DNA of 64,000 bases, from positions 16,903 to 80,902 of the forward strand of contig JAPPMP010000024.1 of the NCBI GenBank assembly GCA_028819005.1, written 5' to 3'. Positions within the stretch are counted from its first letter, which is position 1; each line of letters opens with the position of its first letter. Below the pieces are notes generated by a model, which searched no databases, was not told the origin of the DNA, and saw nothing but the letters and a program-made list of their open reading frames with translations. Below are positions 6,811 to 16,903 of this stretch, one piece after another. The translations under genes were made by a program, and so were the position numbers. The stretch comes from Acidimicrobiaceae bacterium. Lineage in GTDB: Bacteria; Actinomycetota; Acidimicrobiia; Acidimicrobiales; Aldehydirespiratoraceae.

Positions 6811-8022
6811 TCAGCGCATGTTCATGAGCAGGGCTCGGTTGGCGCCGTCGGGGAGTTCAAGGAGCGGCTCTTGTAGTTCCGCGACGGTCGGGCCGTGCTC
6901 TGCGACCAAGGGTGCGAGGGCGTCGATGTCGAAGCCGTAGAGGTCGGCGGCGTTGAGGCCGAGGAGTCGGCGCTTCTCGTCGACCGGGACATCGACCATG
7001 ACCTGACGGAGGTGTTCACGGCTGAACGGTCCGGTGCCCTCATCGTGCGGATAGTCGCTGCCCCACATGAACCGGCCCTCGCCGAGGAGGTCGCGTTTTT
7101 CGATGTCGCGTTTGGAGGGGAACGACGCGCCGAGCCACACGTTCTGCTTGAAATATTCGCTGGCCAACTGCGGCAGACCGGCGCCCTTCTCGTACTTGAG
7201 CTCGCCGATCGAACCGTGGCGCATGCTCAAGATGATGCCGTCGAGTTGGCGGTTCAGAGACTCGAACTGGCCTGAACCGGCCTCGGTGATGACGAACTTC
7301 ATGGCCGGGAACCTCTCGAACACGCCTGCCAACAGCAGATGCACGTAGTTGCGCATCCCGTAGAACGGCACTTCGGCGATCATGATCGCCTGGGTGGCCG
7401 GGTACTTGCCGTAGTTCGGCGAACCGGTGCCGCCGTGGAGGTGCACGGGAATGTCCAGATCGACCAGAGCCGACCACAAGGGGTCATAGACCGGGTCGTA
7501 GAGCGGTTTGACCCATTTCACATCGGGCGCCACGGTCGGGATCAGCACTCCGCCGCGCAGGCCGTTCTCCCTGCACCAGGTGGCGTCGGCGATGGCGTCG
7601 TCGACGTCGTTGAGGAAGATCTGGCCGATGCCGGCGCGCCGGTGGGGACGACTGGCGCAGAATTCGACCATCCAGCGGTTGTGGGCGTGGATACCGGCTC
7701 TGCGTCTCTGGTATTCGTCGCCGTCTTTGGGCGGACCGGCGAAGAGCACGAATCCGGGGTAGAAGGGCGGGACAGTATTCGGAAAGAGGATCTCGCCGAC
7801 GACGCCGTCCTTGAGCTGGTCGGCGTCGCGGCGGTCGTCGTCCCAACTGCGGACACGAAGGTCGGTGTCGCGCAGGTCTTTCCAGGGGTTCTTGTACTCG
7901 CCGCGCCAGGCGTCGAATTCGTCATGCCAGGCCGGGTCGAGATACTCGCGGTACTGCTCGTGGCTGCCGCCTGCGTGGGAGTCCGCGGTGATGATCGTGT
8001 AGTTGGGTTCGGAGGTGCTCAT
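6811..8022 (-). CDS. amidohydrolase-2 family protein
   Basis: 403 residues from ATG 8022; the track's earlier start adds 15 unlikely residues. The start TIITADSHAGG, the sequence VHLHGGTGSPNYG, a histidine/aspartate-containing MWGSDYPHDEG and LGLNAADLYGFD are typical of the metal-dependent amidohydrolase-2 group (TIM barrel; decarboxylases and hydrolases of aromatic acids). A family-typical HxH is replaced by DSH in the first strand, as in many actinobacterial members. The substrate cannot be told. It stands alone, next to a decayed amidohydrolase of another class. Confidence 0.8.
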   Translation of the reverse strand: MSTSEPNYTIITADSHAGGSHEQYREYLDPAWHDEFDAWRGEYKNPWKDLRDTDLRVRSWDDDRRDADQLKDGVVGEILFPNTVPPFYPGFVLFAGPPKDGDEYQRRRAGIHAHNRWMVEFCASRPHRRAGIGQIFLNDVDDAIADATWCRENGLRGGVLIPTVAPDVKWVKPLYDPVYDPLWSALVDLDIPVHLHGGTGSPNYGKYPATQAIMIAEVPFYGMRNYVHLLLAGVFERFPAMKFVITEAGSGQFESLNRQLDGIILSMRHGSIGELKYEKGAGLPQLASEYFKQNVWLGASFPSKRDIEKRDLLGEGRFMWGSDYPHDEGTGPFSREHLRQVMVDVPVDEKRRLLGLNAADLYGFDIDALAPLVAEHGPTVAELQEPLLELPDGANRALLMNMR

Positions 8023-8096
8023 TATCGGTCTTTCGGTTCCGCTGACTATCCTAAAGGAGATTCCCATGGGTGGCGAAATGACCGATCTGCAGCGAA

Positions 8097-8754
8097 TTGT
8101 TGCGGAACTTGGCGAACTTCACGATCGACCAGGTTAAAGACGAGTCGCTCGCGAAGTACCGCGGTCGCGTCGGCGAAATCGCCGAGTCCGAAGGTAAAGA
8201 GCCGTTCGACGCGATGATCGACATCGCCGTGGCCGACGATCTTCAGACCTACTTCATGCCCCCGACGATGGGCACGGACGACGAGACCGGCGGTTGCGAG
8301 GCGAGCTCTGACACGACGACCGCACGGTCATCGGCGCTTCGGACGCGGGAGCCTGCCTCGACATGATCGACGCCTTCGCCTTCTCGACTGTGGTGCTCGG
8401 CGGGGGAGTCCGCGAACGGGAACTGATCACGATGTCAGGAGCGGTCCGTCAGCTGACCGACGTGCCTGCGAAGCTCTAGGGACTACGCGATCGGGGCCGA
8501 TTGGAGGAGGGATTCTTCGCCGATGTCGTGGTCTTCGATGCTGAGGTTGTGGGACTCGGTGAGACGTACACGAAATACGACCTGCCGACTGGTGCAGGCC
8601 GGCTCTATTTCGATGCCGCCGGGATCGAGAATGTTTTTGCGAACAGCGCGAGATCGTTCGCGCCGACGAGGACACAGGAGCGCGTCCCGGAGTCGTGTTG
8701 CGCAGCGGCCGCGACGCTGAAACGGTCGAAGTGCCCGGCGGACGCAACGCCTAG
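8097..8754 (+). pseudogene. N-acyl-D-amino-acid deacylase (amidohydrolase-3) remnant
   Basis: Three frames join into the C-terminal half of a D-aminoacylase-like enzyme: RGRVGEIAESEGKEPFDAM...IAVADDLQTY (frame of 8097), then RTVIGASDAGACLDMIDAFA...QLTDVPAKL, a TAG at 8477-8479, then GLRDRGRLEEGFFADVVVFD in the same frame, and finally GARPGVVLRSGRDAETVEVP to a TAG at 8752. That makes two frameshifts, one nonsense codon and a missing N-terminal metal-binding half. A 23-codon frame with a good ribosome site (8066-8137) sits at its left edge. Confidence 0.75.
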
Positions 8755-8793
8755 AGATAGAGCAGGTTACGACTGATTCGGAACCCCAGTTCA

Positions 8794-8822
8794 ATATATT
8801 GCCACAGAAAGTGGCAATATAT
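8794..8822. repeat. perfect 12-bp inverted repeat before the DUF1330-like gene
   Basis: ATATATTGCCAC and its exact complement are separated by AGAAA. The AT-rich palindrome overlaps the upstream candidate start (8821) of the next gene and has no following T-run, so an operator or an mRNA hairpin is more likely than a terminator. Confidence 0.6.
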
Positions 8823-8850
8823 GAACGACACACGAACCGGGAAGTGGAAA

Positions 8851-9666
8851 ATGCCAGGCTACGGACTGATCGATCGGGACTACGCCATCAAGTTGGCCAC
8901 GATCGCGCCCGCTGACGACGGGCCTGTGTGGATGATCAACTTGATGTGCTACAAGGAACGGGCCGAGTACGCCGACGGTCGCGAGACGATGCTCAGCGGG
9001 AGAGAAGCCGACGATGAGTACACCCCGATCGGGCCGCTCGCTGCAGTGGGTGCCGAGATCGTGTTCGTCGCCGACGTCGAGGATCAGTTGATCGGCGATG
9101 AACCCGCCTGGGACCGGATCGCTGTCGTGCGATACCCGACGCGAGCGTCGTTCATCGCGATGCAGGAGCGCGAGGACTTCCAGGAGGCCCACGAGCACAA
9201 GGAGGCGGGAATGGACCAGACCATCGTCATCGGAGGCCGGCCGTTGGACTTTCCAGTGGCCGAACAGCAAGTGGCGTGGGCCGATGTGCCGCATCCGCCC
9301 AGCGAAGAGGACGGGGCCTACACGATGCTGCACGTGATCCGTTTCCACGATGAAGCCGGCGCAACAGTGACACCCGATCACATGAAGTCCTATGAGGAGG
9401 TTGCGGCTTCCGTGGCTGTCCCGAACGGAGTTCGGATCGATGGCTGCTTCTCCGCCGAAGGCACGATCATAGGCGACGGCCGATCTTGGCATCAGGTTCG
9501 GTTCAACACCTTCCCGAGCCGCCGTGCCTTCATGACAGTCGCTCTCGACCCGGACCGGAACCACGCCCACACCGAGCACCGCGACACGGCCATCGCCGAC
9601 ACCTATGCGCTAGGACTACGGCCCTCAGTCAACACTCTCGCCGCTTCTGTAGACGAGATCGACTGA
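8851..9666 (+). CDS. DUF1330-like protein with two ferredoxin-like domains
   Basis: 271 residues from ATG 8851, which has GGGAAG 6 bases upstream; the track's ATG 8821 lies in a palindrome without a ribosome site. The sequence contains two dimeric alpha/beta-barrel-like halves: PVWMINLMCYKERAEY...IAVVRYPTRASFIAMQERED and, after about residue 150, TMLHVIRFHDE...QVRFNTFPSRRAFMTVALD. Single-domain DUF1330 proteins are about 95 residues, so this is a tandem version. Function unknown; members are often found near catabolic genes. Confidence 0.65.
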   Translation: MPGYGLIDRDYAIKLATIAPADDGPVWMINLMCYKERAEYADGRETMLSGREADDEYTPIGPLAAVGAEIVFVADVEDQLIGDEPAWDRIAVVRYPTRASFIAMQEREDFQEAHEHKEAGMDQTIVIGGRPLDFPVAEQQVAWADVPHPPSEEDGAYTMLHVIRFHDEAGATVTPDHMKSYEEVAASVAVPNGVRIDGCFSAEGTIIGDGRSWHQVRFNTFPSRRAFMTVALDPDRNHAHTEHRDTAIADTYALGLRPSVNTLAASVDEID

Positions 9667-9733
9667 AGATCCTGCGCCTGCTAGCGATGCCCCAGACCTC
9701 GTGACTCCTGGCCGAACGTGGGTGCCGCGAACA

Positions 9734-9764
9734 CAGACATGTGCTACAATGAAGCACATGTCTG
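9734..9764 (+). promoter_or_regulatory. operator and -10 box of the Phd/VapC-like pair
   Basis: A perfect inverted repeat, CAGACATGTGCT and its complement, with a 7-base spacer. TACAAT (9745-9750) bridges the left arm and spacer and serves as the -10 box. Transcription should start at about the ATG at 9758, inside the right arm, which suits autorepression by the antitoxin. Confidence 0.65.
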
Positions 9765-10021
9765 AAGTCGGGATCCGTGCGCTGAAACAGAATGCCTCCG
9801 CGGTTGTAGCCGAGGCTGCTTCTGGAGAAACGGTGACAATAACTGATCGAGGGCGTCCGGTCGCCCAGATGACTGCGATCCCGAGGTCGCGGTTGCGCTC
9901 GTTGATCGATGCTGGCCGGGCCCGACCAGCGCGGCGTGATCCAGCGACTTTGCCGGTCCCCGAGATCGGTCCACCGCTTTCTAAGGCGCTATTGGAGGTG
10001 CGACACGACGAGCGCTACTGA
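9758..10021 (+). CDS. Phd/YefM-family antitoxin
   Basis: 87 residues from ATG 9758 (another in-frame ATG at 9749 overlaps the -10 box). The Phd/YefM core is clear: GIRALKQNASAVVAEAASGE, then TVTITDRGRPVAQMTAIP. The C-terminal half (RRDPATLPVPEIGPPLSKALLEVRHDERY) should wrap the toxin. The gene lies one base before the toxin GTG and has an operator palindrome across its start, so it should repress its own transcription. Confidence 0.85.
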   Translation: MSEVGIRALKQNASAVVAEAASGETVTITDRGRPVAQMTAIPRSRLRSLIDAGRARPARRDPATLPVPEIGPPLSKALLEVRHDERY

Positions 10022-10022
10022 C

Positions 10023-10415
10023 GTGGCGTTCTATCTCGACACGTCCGCACTGGTGAAATTGGTCGTCGCCGAACCCGAGACAGCGGCCCTTCGACTGTGG
10101 ATTGAGCGTGCGGACCAAGACCTCGTCACCTCTGACCTAGCGCGGACCGAACTAATGCGAGTCGTTCGACAGGTTGCACCTGATCGCGTACTGCTTGCAC
10201 GCGAAGTATTGGAGTCGATGTTTATCGTCGAGGTCACAACGGCAGTCTTCGAAGAGGCCGGACGGCTCCACCCTGCTGATTTGCGCTCATTAGACGCAAT
10301 CCACCTCGCGGCTGCGCTGGACCTGGGCGATGACCTAGCGGGTCTGGTGACCTATGACAAGCGTCTCGCCGAGGGCGCATCAGCCAACGGAATCGAGCCC
10401 ATCGCACCGCATTGA
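10023..10415 (+). CDS. vapC: PIN-domain toxin, VapC-like
   Basis: 130 residues from a GTG one base after the antitoxin stop; the track's longer frame overlaps the antitoxin gene. It carries the PIN-domain acidic residues: YLDTSALVKL (D), RTELMRV (E), SLDAIHLAAAL (D) and VTYDKRLAEGA (D). VapC toxins are magnesium-dependent ribonucleases, often cutting tRNA or rRNA. It has no own ribosome site, so it depends on translational coupling. It looks intact. Confidence 0.87.
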   Translation: MAFYLDTSALVKLVVAEPETAALRLWIERADQDLVTSDLARTELMRVVRQVAPDRVLLAREVLESMFIVEVTTAVFEEAGRLHPADLRSLDAIHLAAALDLGDDLAGLVTYDKRLAEGASANGIEPIAPH

Positions 10416-10494
10416 GGAGCGAATGATTCAGTCAGAGTCCTGGCCATGAAGCGGGCCGGCGTCGCCTGCAGAGCATCTCCGAGGGTGGCTGTGC

Positions 10495-10782
10495 TCAGAC
10501 GATAGCGGCGGCCTCGATCTCGAACATGAGCCCTGGAATGGCGAGCCGCGTGACGCCCACCAGGGTCATCGGTGGAGAGGCAGCCAGCGGCCCCAAGCGG
10601 GTGGCGAGCACGTCGAAGTGCTCGATCGCCTCGTCCACGTCCGTGGTGTAGACGTTGAGTCGTGTGATGTCGGCGAACCCATGTCGGCGGCGCTCAACAC
10701 CGCCTCAAGGTTGTCGAGCGCGAGGACTATCTGATTCCGCATGTCCCCTGGATGCTGGGGGTTGCCGTCCCGCGTCCTCAAG
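10495..10782 (-). pseudogene. RidA-family protein, frameshifted remnant
   Basis: On the minus strand TRDGNPQHPGDMRNQIVLAL, then DNLEAVLSAADMG, matches the middle of a RidA/YjgF protein. The frame then shifts near 10676 and continues FADITRLNVYTTDVDEAIEH...VGVTRLAIPGLMFEIEAAA to a TGA at 10495. The first 30 or so residues are missing. RidA proteins deaminate reactive enamines. The 80 bases between vapC and this remnant hold nothing recognisable. Confidence 0.7.
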
Positions 10783-10821
10783 CTGTCTTGGATAAATCCT
10801 TAGATTAGATATAAATAAGAA

Positions 10822-10850
10822 TTGGAATTATTCTAAACTTCTGCTATGGT
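10822..10850 (+). promoter_or_regulatory. promoter of the Fur-family regulator and katG
   Basis: TTGGAA (10822-10827), a 17-base spacer and TATGGT (10845-10850) precede the ATG at 10857 by 6 bases, so the transcript is probably leaderless. The region 10800-10840 is very AT-rich, with AGAAT...ATTCT arms that could be a Fur-type box; autoregulation is likely but not shown. Confidence 0.6.
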
Positions 10851-10856
10851 CCCCTC

Positions 10857-11306
10857 ATGCCCTCCAGAGGTTCCCCCTCGGTCGCTGACCTGTTACGCCA
10901 TAACGGCGTACAGGTCACGGCCCAGCGGTTAGCGGTAGTGCGTGCTGTCAGCGCCTGCCCCCACGGCACAGCCGAAGACATGTACGAGGTTGTTCGCCAA
11001 GATATTGGTGCCATATCCCGGCAGGCGGTGTACGACTCGCTGGCGATACTGGCCGACAAGAACCTGATCCGGCGCATCCAACCGGCGGGCTCATCGGCCC
11101 GTTACGAAGACCGTGTCGGCGACAACCACCACCACTTGATCTGCCGAGCATGCAATCGCATGGTCGACGTCGACTGCGCGGTGGGGTACACCCCCTGCCT
11201 CACCGCCGCGGACGACTCCGGTTACGAGATCGACGAGGCCGAGGTCATCTACTGGGGCCGTTGCCCCGACTGCGGCGCATCCGCGCCCGAACCGCTTGCT
11301 CAATGA
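10857..11306 (+). CDS. Fur-family regulator (FurA/CatR-like)
   Basis: 149 residues. It has a winged-helix N-terminus ([37 protein letters not shown]), the [17 protein letters not shown] metal-binding segment, and a second CPDCG pair, as in Fur/PerR proteins with a structural zinc. It lies 51 bases upstream of katG in the same direction, the arrangement of mycobacterial furA-katG and streptomycete catR/furS genes. It most likely represses katG and itself until oxidised by peroxide. Confidence 0.88.
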   Translation: MPSRGSPSVADLLRHNGVQVTAQRLAVVRAVSACPHGTAEDMYEVVRQDIGAISRQAVYDSLAILADKNLIRRIQPAGSSARYEDRVGDNHHHLICRACNRMVDVDCAVGYTPCLTAADDSGYEIDEAEVIYWGRCPDCGASAPEPLAQ

Positions 11307-13544
<2,238 letters not shown>

Positions 13545-13586
13545 TCCCCTCTGTTGAAGATTCTGATGGGTGCTGGCCGGCAGGGG

Positions 13587-13616
13587 CACGCGTAGCCGGT
13601 CCACGCGTAGCCGGTC
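13587..13616 (+). repeat. 15-bp tandem repeat, two copies
   Basis: CACGCGTAGCCGGTC occurs twice back to back in the 76-base gap between katG and the convergent aminotransferase gene. Nothing else is recognised in this gap. Confidence 0.85.
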
Positions 13617-13620
13617 GAAG

Positions 13621-14826
13621 TCACGGCGCTGTCTCGTTGCGGGAGCCCTTCAGGCGATCCACCGCGGCCGCGAAGCGGGCGACCTCGTCTGAGGTGTTGT
13701 AGTAGTGAACCGAGGCTCGGACGAGAGAATCTAGACCTCGGCGTCCGAGGTCTAGACGAGCGTGGCCGGCCGGCGAGGTGGTGGTGTTGATGTGCTGCGC
13801 GGACAACTGTGCTTTCACGTCGGCGGAGTCCATGCCGTCGACAGTGAATGTGACAATGCCGCCGCGGACCTGACCCTTGTCGTGGACCGAAACGCCCTCC
13901 AACCCGCCGAGCGCCTGTCGCAAGCTGTCAGCGAGTTCGCACAAGCGTTCACAGGTTGCGTCCACGCCCAACTCGAGGGCGTAGTCGACCGCAGCCCCCA
14001 GACCCAGCTTGCCCGCGTAGTTGGCCTCCCAGTTCTCGAAGCGACGAGCACCTGAGCGGATCTCATAGGTCGTGTCGGTGGTCCAGGTCGCCGCGTGGAG
14101 ATCAAGGAACGGAGGCTCTATGAGTTCCAACGCTCTTGGCCCCGCATAGAGAAATCCGGTGCCGCGCGGCCCTCGGAGGTACTTGCGGCCCGTACCCGAC
14201 AACACGTCGCAACCGATCCTGCCCACGTCGATTGGCGCCTGGCCGGCGGATTGACATGCATCGAGCACATAGAACACGCCGTAGTGCTTGCACAGCGCAC
14301 CCACCTCCTCTACCGGGTTGATGAGGCCTCCGTTGGTCGGCGCATGGGTCAGAGCCACCATCGCTGCGCCCCGGGCCAGTTCAGCCTCCAGATTCTCCAA
14401 GTCGATCTGGCCGTGTTCGTCGTCCTCGATCAGCACCGTCTCAATGCCATGGCGCTTCTGCAGTTGAAGCAGGGCGATGACGTTGCTGGCATACTCGGCC
14501 CGGCTGGTGAGGACCCGGTCGCCTTCACTGAACGGATAGCCGTATACCGCCATGTCCCATGCCCGGGTGGCATTCTCGACCACAGCCATCTCGTGGGGTT
14601 CAGCAGCGATCAGCCTCGCGAGCGAGCCGTACACAGCTTCGAGGCGTTCGGCGGCTTCGGCTGCAGCCTCGTAACCGCCGACCGTTGCCTCGCGTTCGAG
14701 ATGCTCTACAACAGTGGAGAGGACCACCCGTGGCGGCAACGCGGCTCCCGCATTGTTGAAATGCAGGACATGGTCGACTCCGGGAGTGTCTTGGCGGATC
14801 TGGTCGAGCGGCAACCGCGCATTCAC
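13621..14826 (-). CDS. class V aminotransferase (cysteine-desulfurase-like fold)
   Basis: 401 residues from a GTG. This is a PLP enzyme of fold type I: HFNNAGAALPPRVVL at the N-terminus, TRAWDMAVYG, DACQSAGQAPIDV (the PLP-pairing Asp), and the Schiff-base lysine in SGTGRKYLRGPRGTGF. This subgroup includes isopenicillin-N epimerase-like and cysteine-desulfurase-like proteins; no active-site cysteine loop is evident, so a true desulfurase is less likely. It is divergent from the M24 peptidase operon with 44 bases between starts, and probably leaderless (TAGCCT 6 bases before GTG). Confidence 0.82.
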   Translation of the reverse strand: MNARLPLDQIRQDTPGVDHVLHFNNAGAALPPRVVLSTVVEHLEREATVGGYEAAAEAAERLEAVYGSLARLIAAEPHEMAVVENATRAWDMAVYGYPFSEGDRVLTSRAEYASNVIALLQLQKRHGIETVLIEDDEHGQIDLENLEAELARGAAMVALTHAPTNGGLINPVEEVGALCKHYGVFYVLDACQSAGQAPIDVGRIGCDVLSGTGRKYLRGPRGTGFLYAGPRALELIEPPFLDLHAATWTTDTTYEIRSGARRFENWEANYAGKLGLGAAVDYALELGVDATCERLCELADSLRQALGGLEGVSVHDKGQVRGGIVTFTVDGMDSADVKAQLSAQHINTTTSPAGHARLDLGRRGLDSLVRASVHYYNTSDEVARFAAAVDRLKGSRNETAP

Positions 14827-14870
14827 CGGCTCAGGCTACAGTCGCAGTGGCCTGTCACGAGAGGTGTCCG

Positions 14871-16022
14871 TTGAATCCGCAGCGAGGCTTTCCAACTGAA
14901 GAATTCTTTGAACGAACCCGGCGCTGTCAAGAACAGATGGCAGAGCGCCAAATCGCGGCGATCATGCTCTGCACCGAACCTGAAGTGCGTTACTTCACCG
15001 GATTCCACACCCCGTTCTGGCAGAGCCCGACACGGCCCTGGTTCACGGTCATCCCCGCGGCGGGGAAACCGATCGCGGTCATCCCCAGCATCGGCGGAGA
15101 GTCGATGGGCCAAACTTGGATCGAAGATGTTCGCACCTGGTCGTCACCTCGTCCCGACGATGACGGGGTCACCCTGTTGGTCGAATGCCTCAGAGAGACT
15201 GCCGGCAGCGGCAAGATCGGTCTGACCATGGGCGCGGAAACCCATGTACGCATGCCGCTTCGGGATCTCGACCGCGTGCGTTCGATGGTGGGCGACTTTG
15301 TTGACGCGACCGACATAATCCGCGGGCTGCGCATGGTCAAGAGCGAGCGGGAGATCGACAAGCTCCGCCACATCTGCGCAGTGGTGTCCGACGCCTTCGA
15401 CGAACTGCCGAACCTGCTGGCCACCGGCATGACCGAACGTCAAGCGTTCAGCGCCTTTCGCGACGAGCTCCTCCGTCAGGGCGCCGACGACGTTCCCTAC
15501 CTGGTCGGCGCGACCGGACCGGACGGAGTCGCCGACGTCATCCGGCAACCGACTGATCGTCGAATCGACGACGGAGACCTGCTGATCTTCGACACCGGTT
15601 CGACCTTCGACGGCTACTTCAGCGACTTCGACCGCAATTTCGCTTTCACCACCGCCGGCAAAGGAGCCCGAGACGCCTATCGGGCTGTGTGGGAGGCGAC
15701 CGAGGCCGGCCTTGAGGCGGTACGTCCGGGCGCCGCCACGTCTGAAGTGTTCACTGCAATGAACAAGGTGCTGATGGCCAACGGCTCGCTGGGCAACGAC
15801 ATCGGCCGCATGGGCCACGGCCTCGGCATGCAGGTGACGGAATGGCCTTCCAACGCCGCCGACGACCACACGGTCATCGAACCGAACATGGTGTTGACCC
15901 TCGAACCCGCGCTGATGTGGGAACCTGGCAAGGCAATGGTCCACGAAGAGAACCTGGTCGTGCGCGCAGACGGCGCCGAACTGCTGAGCCGCCGCGCCGC
16001 GCCCGAGCTGCCTGTCATCTGA
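14871..16022 (+). CDS. M24 metallopeptidase (Xaa-Pro dipeptidase/creatinase-like)
   Basis: 383 residues from a TTG preceded by GAGAGG; a GTG at 14847 is an alternative 8 residues longer. An N-terminal creatinase domain (YFTGFHTPFWQSPTRPW) is followed by the pita-bread catalytic domain. Metal ligands are visible as DTGSTFDGYFSDFDRNF (two Asp), GHGLGMQVTEWP (His), TLEPAL (Glu) and VHEENLVV (Glu). Members cleave Xaa-Pro bonds or hydrolyse small amides and cyclic compounds such as creatine or ectoine. Its operon with a PhyH enzyme and a racemase points to a small-molecule role rather than peptide turnover. Confidence 0.85.
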   Translation: MNPQRGFPTEEFFERTRRCQEQMAERQIAAIMLCTEPEVRYFTGFHTPFWQSPTRPWFTVIPAAGKPIAVIPSIGGESMGQTWIEDVRTWSSPRPDDDGVTLLVECLRETAGSGKIGLTMGAETHVRMPLRDLDRVRSMVGDFVDATDIIRGLRMVKSEREIDKLRHICAVVSDAFDELPNLLATGMTERQAFSAFRDELLRQGADDVPYLVGATGPDGVADVIRQPTDRRIDDGDLLIFDTGSTFDGYFSDFDRNFAFTTAGKGARDAYRAVWEATEAGLEAVRPGAATSEVFTAMNKVLMANGSLGNDIGRMGHGLGMQVTEWPSNAADDHTVIEPNMVLTLEPALMWEPGKAMVHEENLVVRADGAELLSRRAAPELPVI

Positions 16023-16903
16023 TGCCTGACAAGGTTCTTTCCACCGACGAGATCAAGGCCTACTGGGCCGACGGCTACGCCTTTGTCGAGAACGCACTGA
16101 CGCCGAATCAACTCGCGGCGATTGTGGGTGATTTCGATGGTTGGGTGGAGGAGAGCCGCCAGCACTCCGAACCGTACGGTGACACGCCGGCCAACCGGGC
16201 CCGTTTCGACCTTGAAGTCGACCACACAGCGCAACGTCCCGCCTTGCGCAGGGTCGCATCCCCGGTGGACGTCTCCGACTCCTATCTGGAGGTGATGCGC
16301 GACAATCGGGCGCTAGATGCCGTGGAGCAACTCATCGGCCCCGACGTCGAGTACAACAACTCCAAGATCAACGCGAAACATCCTGGTTCGGCAACCGAAG
16401 TGAAGTACCACCAGGATTTCATGTTCCAGCCCCACACCAACGAAGACCTGATCGCGGTGCTGTTCTTTCTCGACGATGTGACTCTGGAGAACGGGCCACT
16501 GAAGGTGGTGCCGGGCACCCACCGCGGCGACTTGTTCGACCATTGGCACGACGGTGTGTTCACCGGCACGGTCAGCCCAGAAGTGGAGGCAGCTCACGCA
16601 GATCCTGCTGTTCCGGTATACGGCCCGGCGGGCTCGGCTTGTCTGATGCACACGCGTTTGCTCCACGGTTCAGGACACAACACATCGGATCGACCCCGAA
16701 CCCTGTTCATCTGCGAGTACCGTGCCGAGGACTCCAAACCTCTGCAGGTCAATCATCTGCCGAGCGTCTACGAAGGCGAGGTCGTACGCGGCGTCCGCAC
16801 CAATCGCGTGCGTTGTTCGGCTTATGAGATGGAGTTCCCCGAAGTGCCGACCGGGGCGTCCTTCTTCTCCCAGCAGGCCAAAGCCCGCGGAGCGACGAGG
16901 TGA
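16022..16903 (+). CDS. phytanoyl-CoA dioxygenase (PhyH) family protein
   Basis: 293 residues, from an ATG that shares one base with the preceding stop (TGATG). The iron ligands of this 2-oxoglutarate-dependent oxygenase family are seen as KYHQDFMF (H and D) and LLHGSGHNTSDRPRTLFI (distal His and the oxoglutarate-binding Arg). The stretch LFFLDDVTLENGPLKVVPGT is typical. The ectoine hydroxylase signature (WHSDFETWH-like) is absent, so a different small substrate is hydroxylated. It is coupled to the peptidase upstream and overlaps the racemase downstream. Confidence 0.85.
   Translation: MPDKVLSTDEIKAYWADGYAFVENALTPNQLAAIVGDFDGWVEESRQHSEPYGDTPANRARFDLEVDHTAQRPALRRVASPVDVSDSYLEVMRDNRALDAVEQLIGPDVEYNNSKINAKHPGSATEVKYHQDFMFQPHTNEDLIAVLFFLDDVTLENGPLKVVPGTHRGDLFDHWHDGVFTGTVSPEVEAAHADPAVPVYGPAGSACLMHTRLLHGSGHNTSDRPRTLFICEYRAEDSKPLQVNHLPSVYEGEVVRGVRTNRVRCSAYEMEFPEVPTGASFFSQQAKARGATR

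Noticed and set aside
8066-8137. 23-codon ORF with an AAAGGAG ribosome site
   Set aside because: MTDLQRIVAELGELHDRPG looks like the first residues of a PucR/CdaR-type regulator cut short by fusion to the deacylase remnant; too short and uncertain to call a gene.
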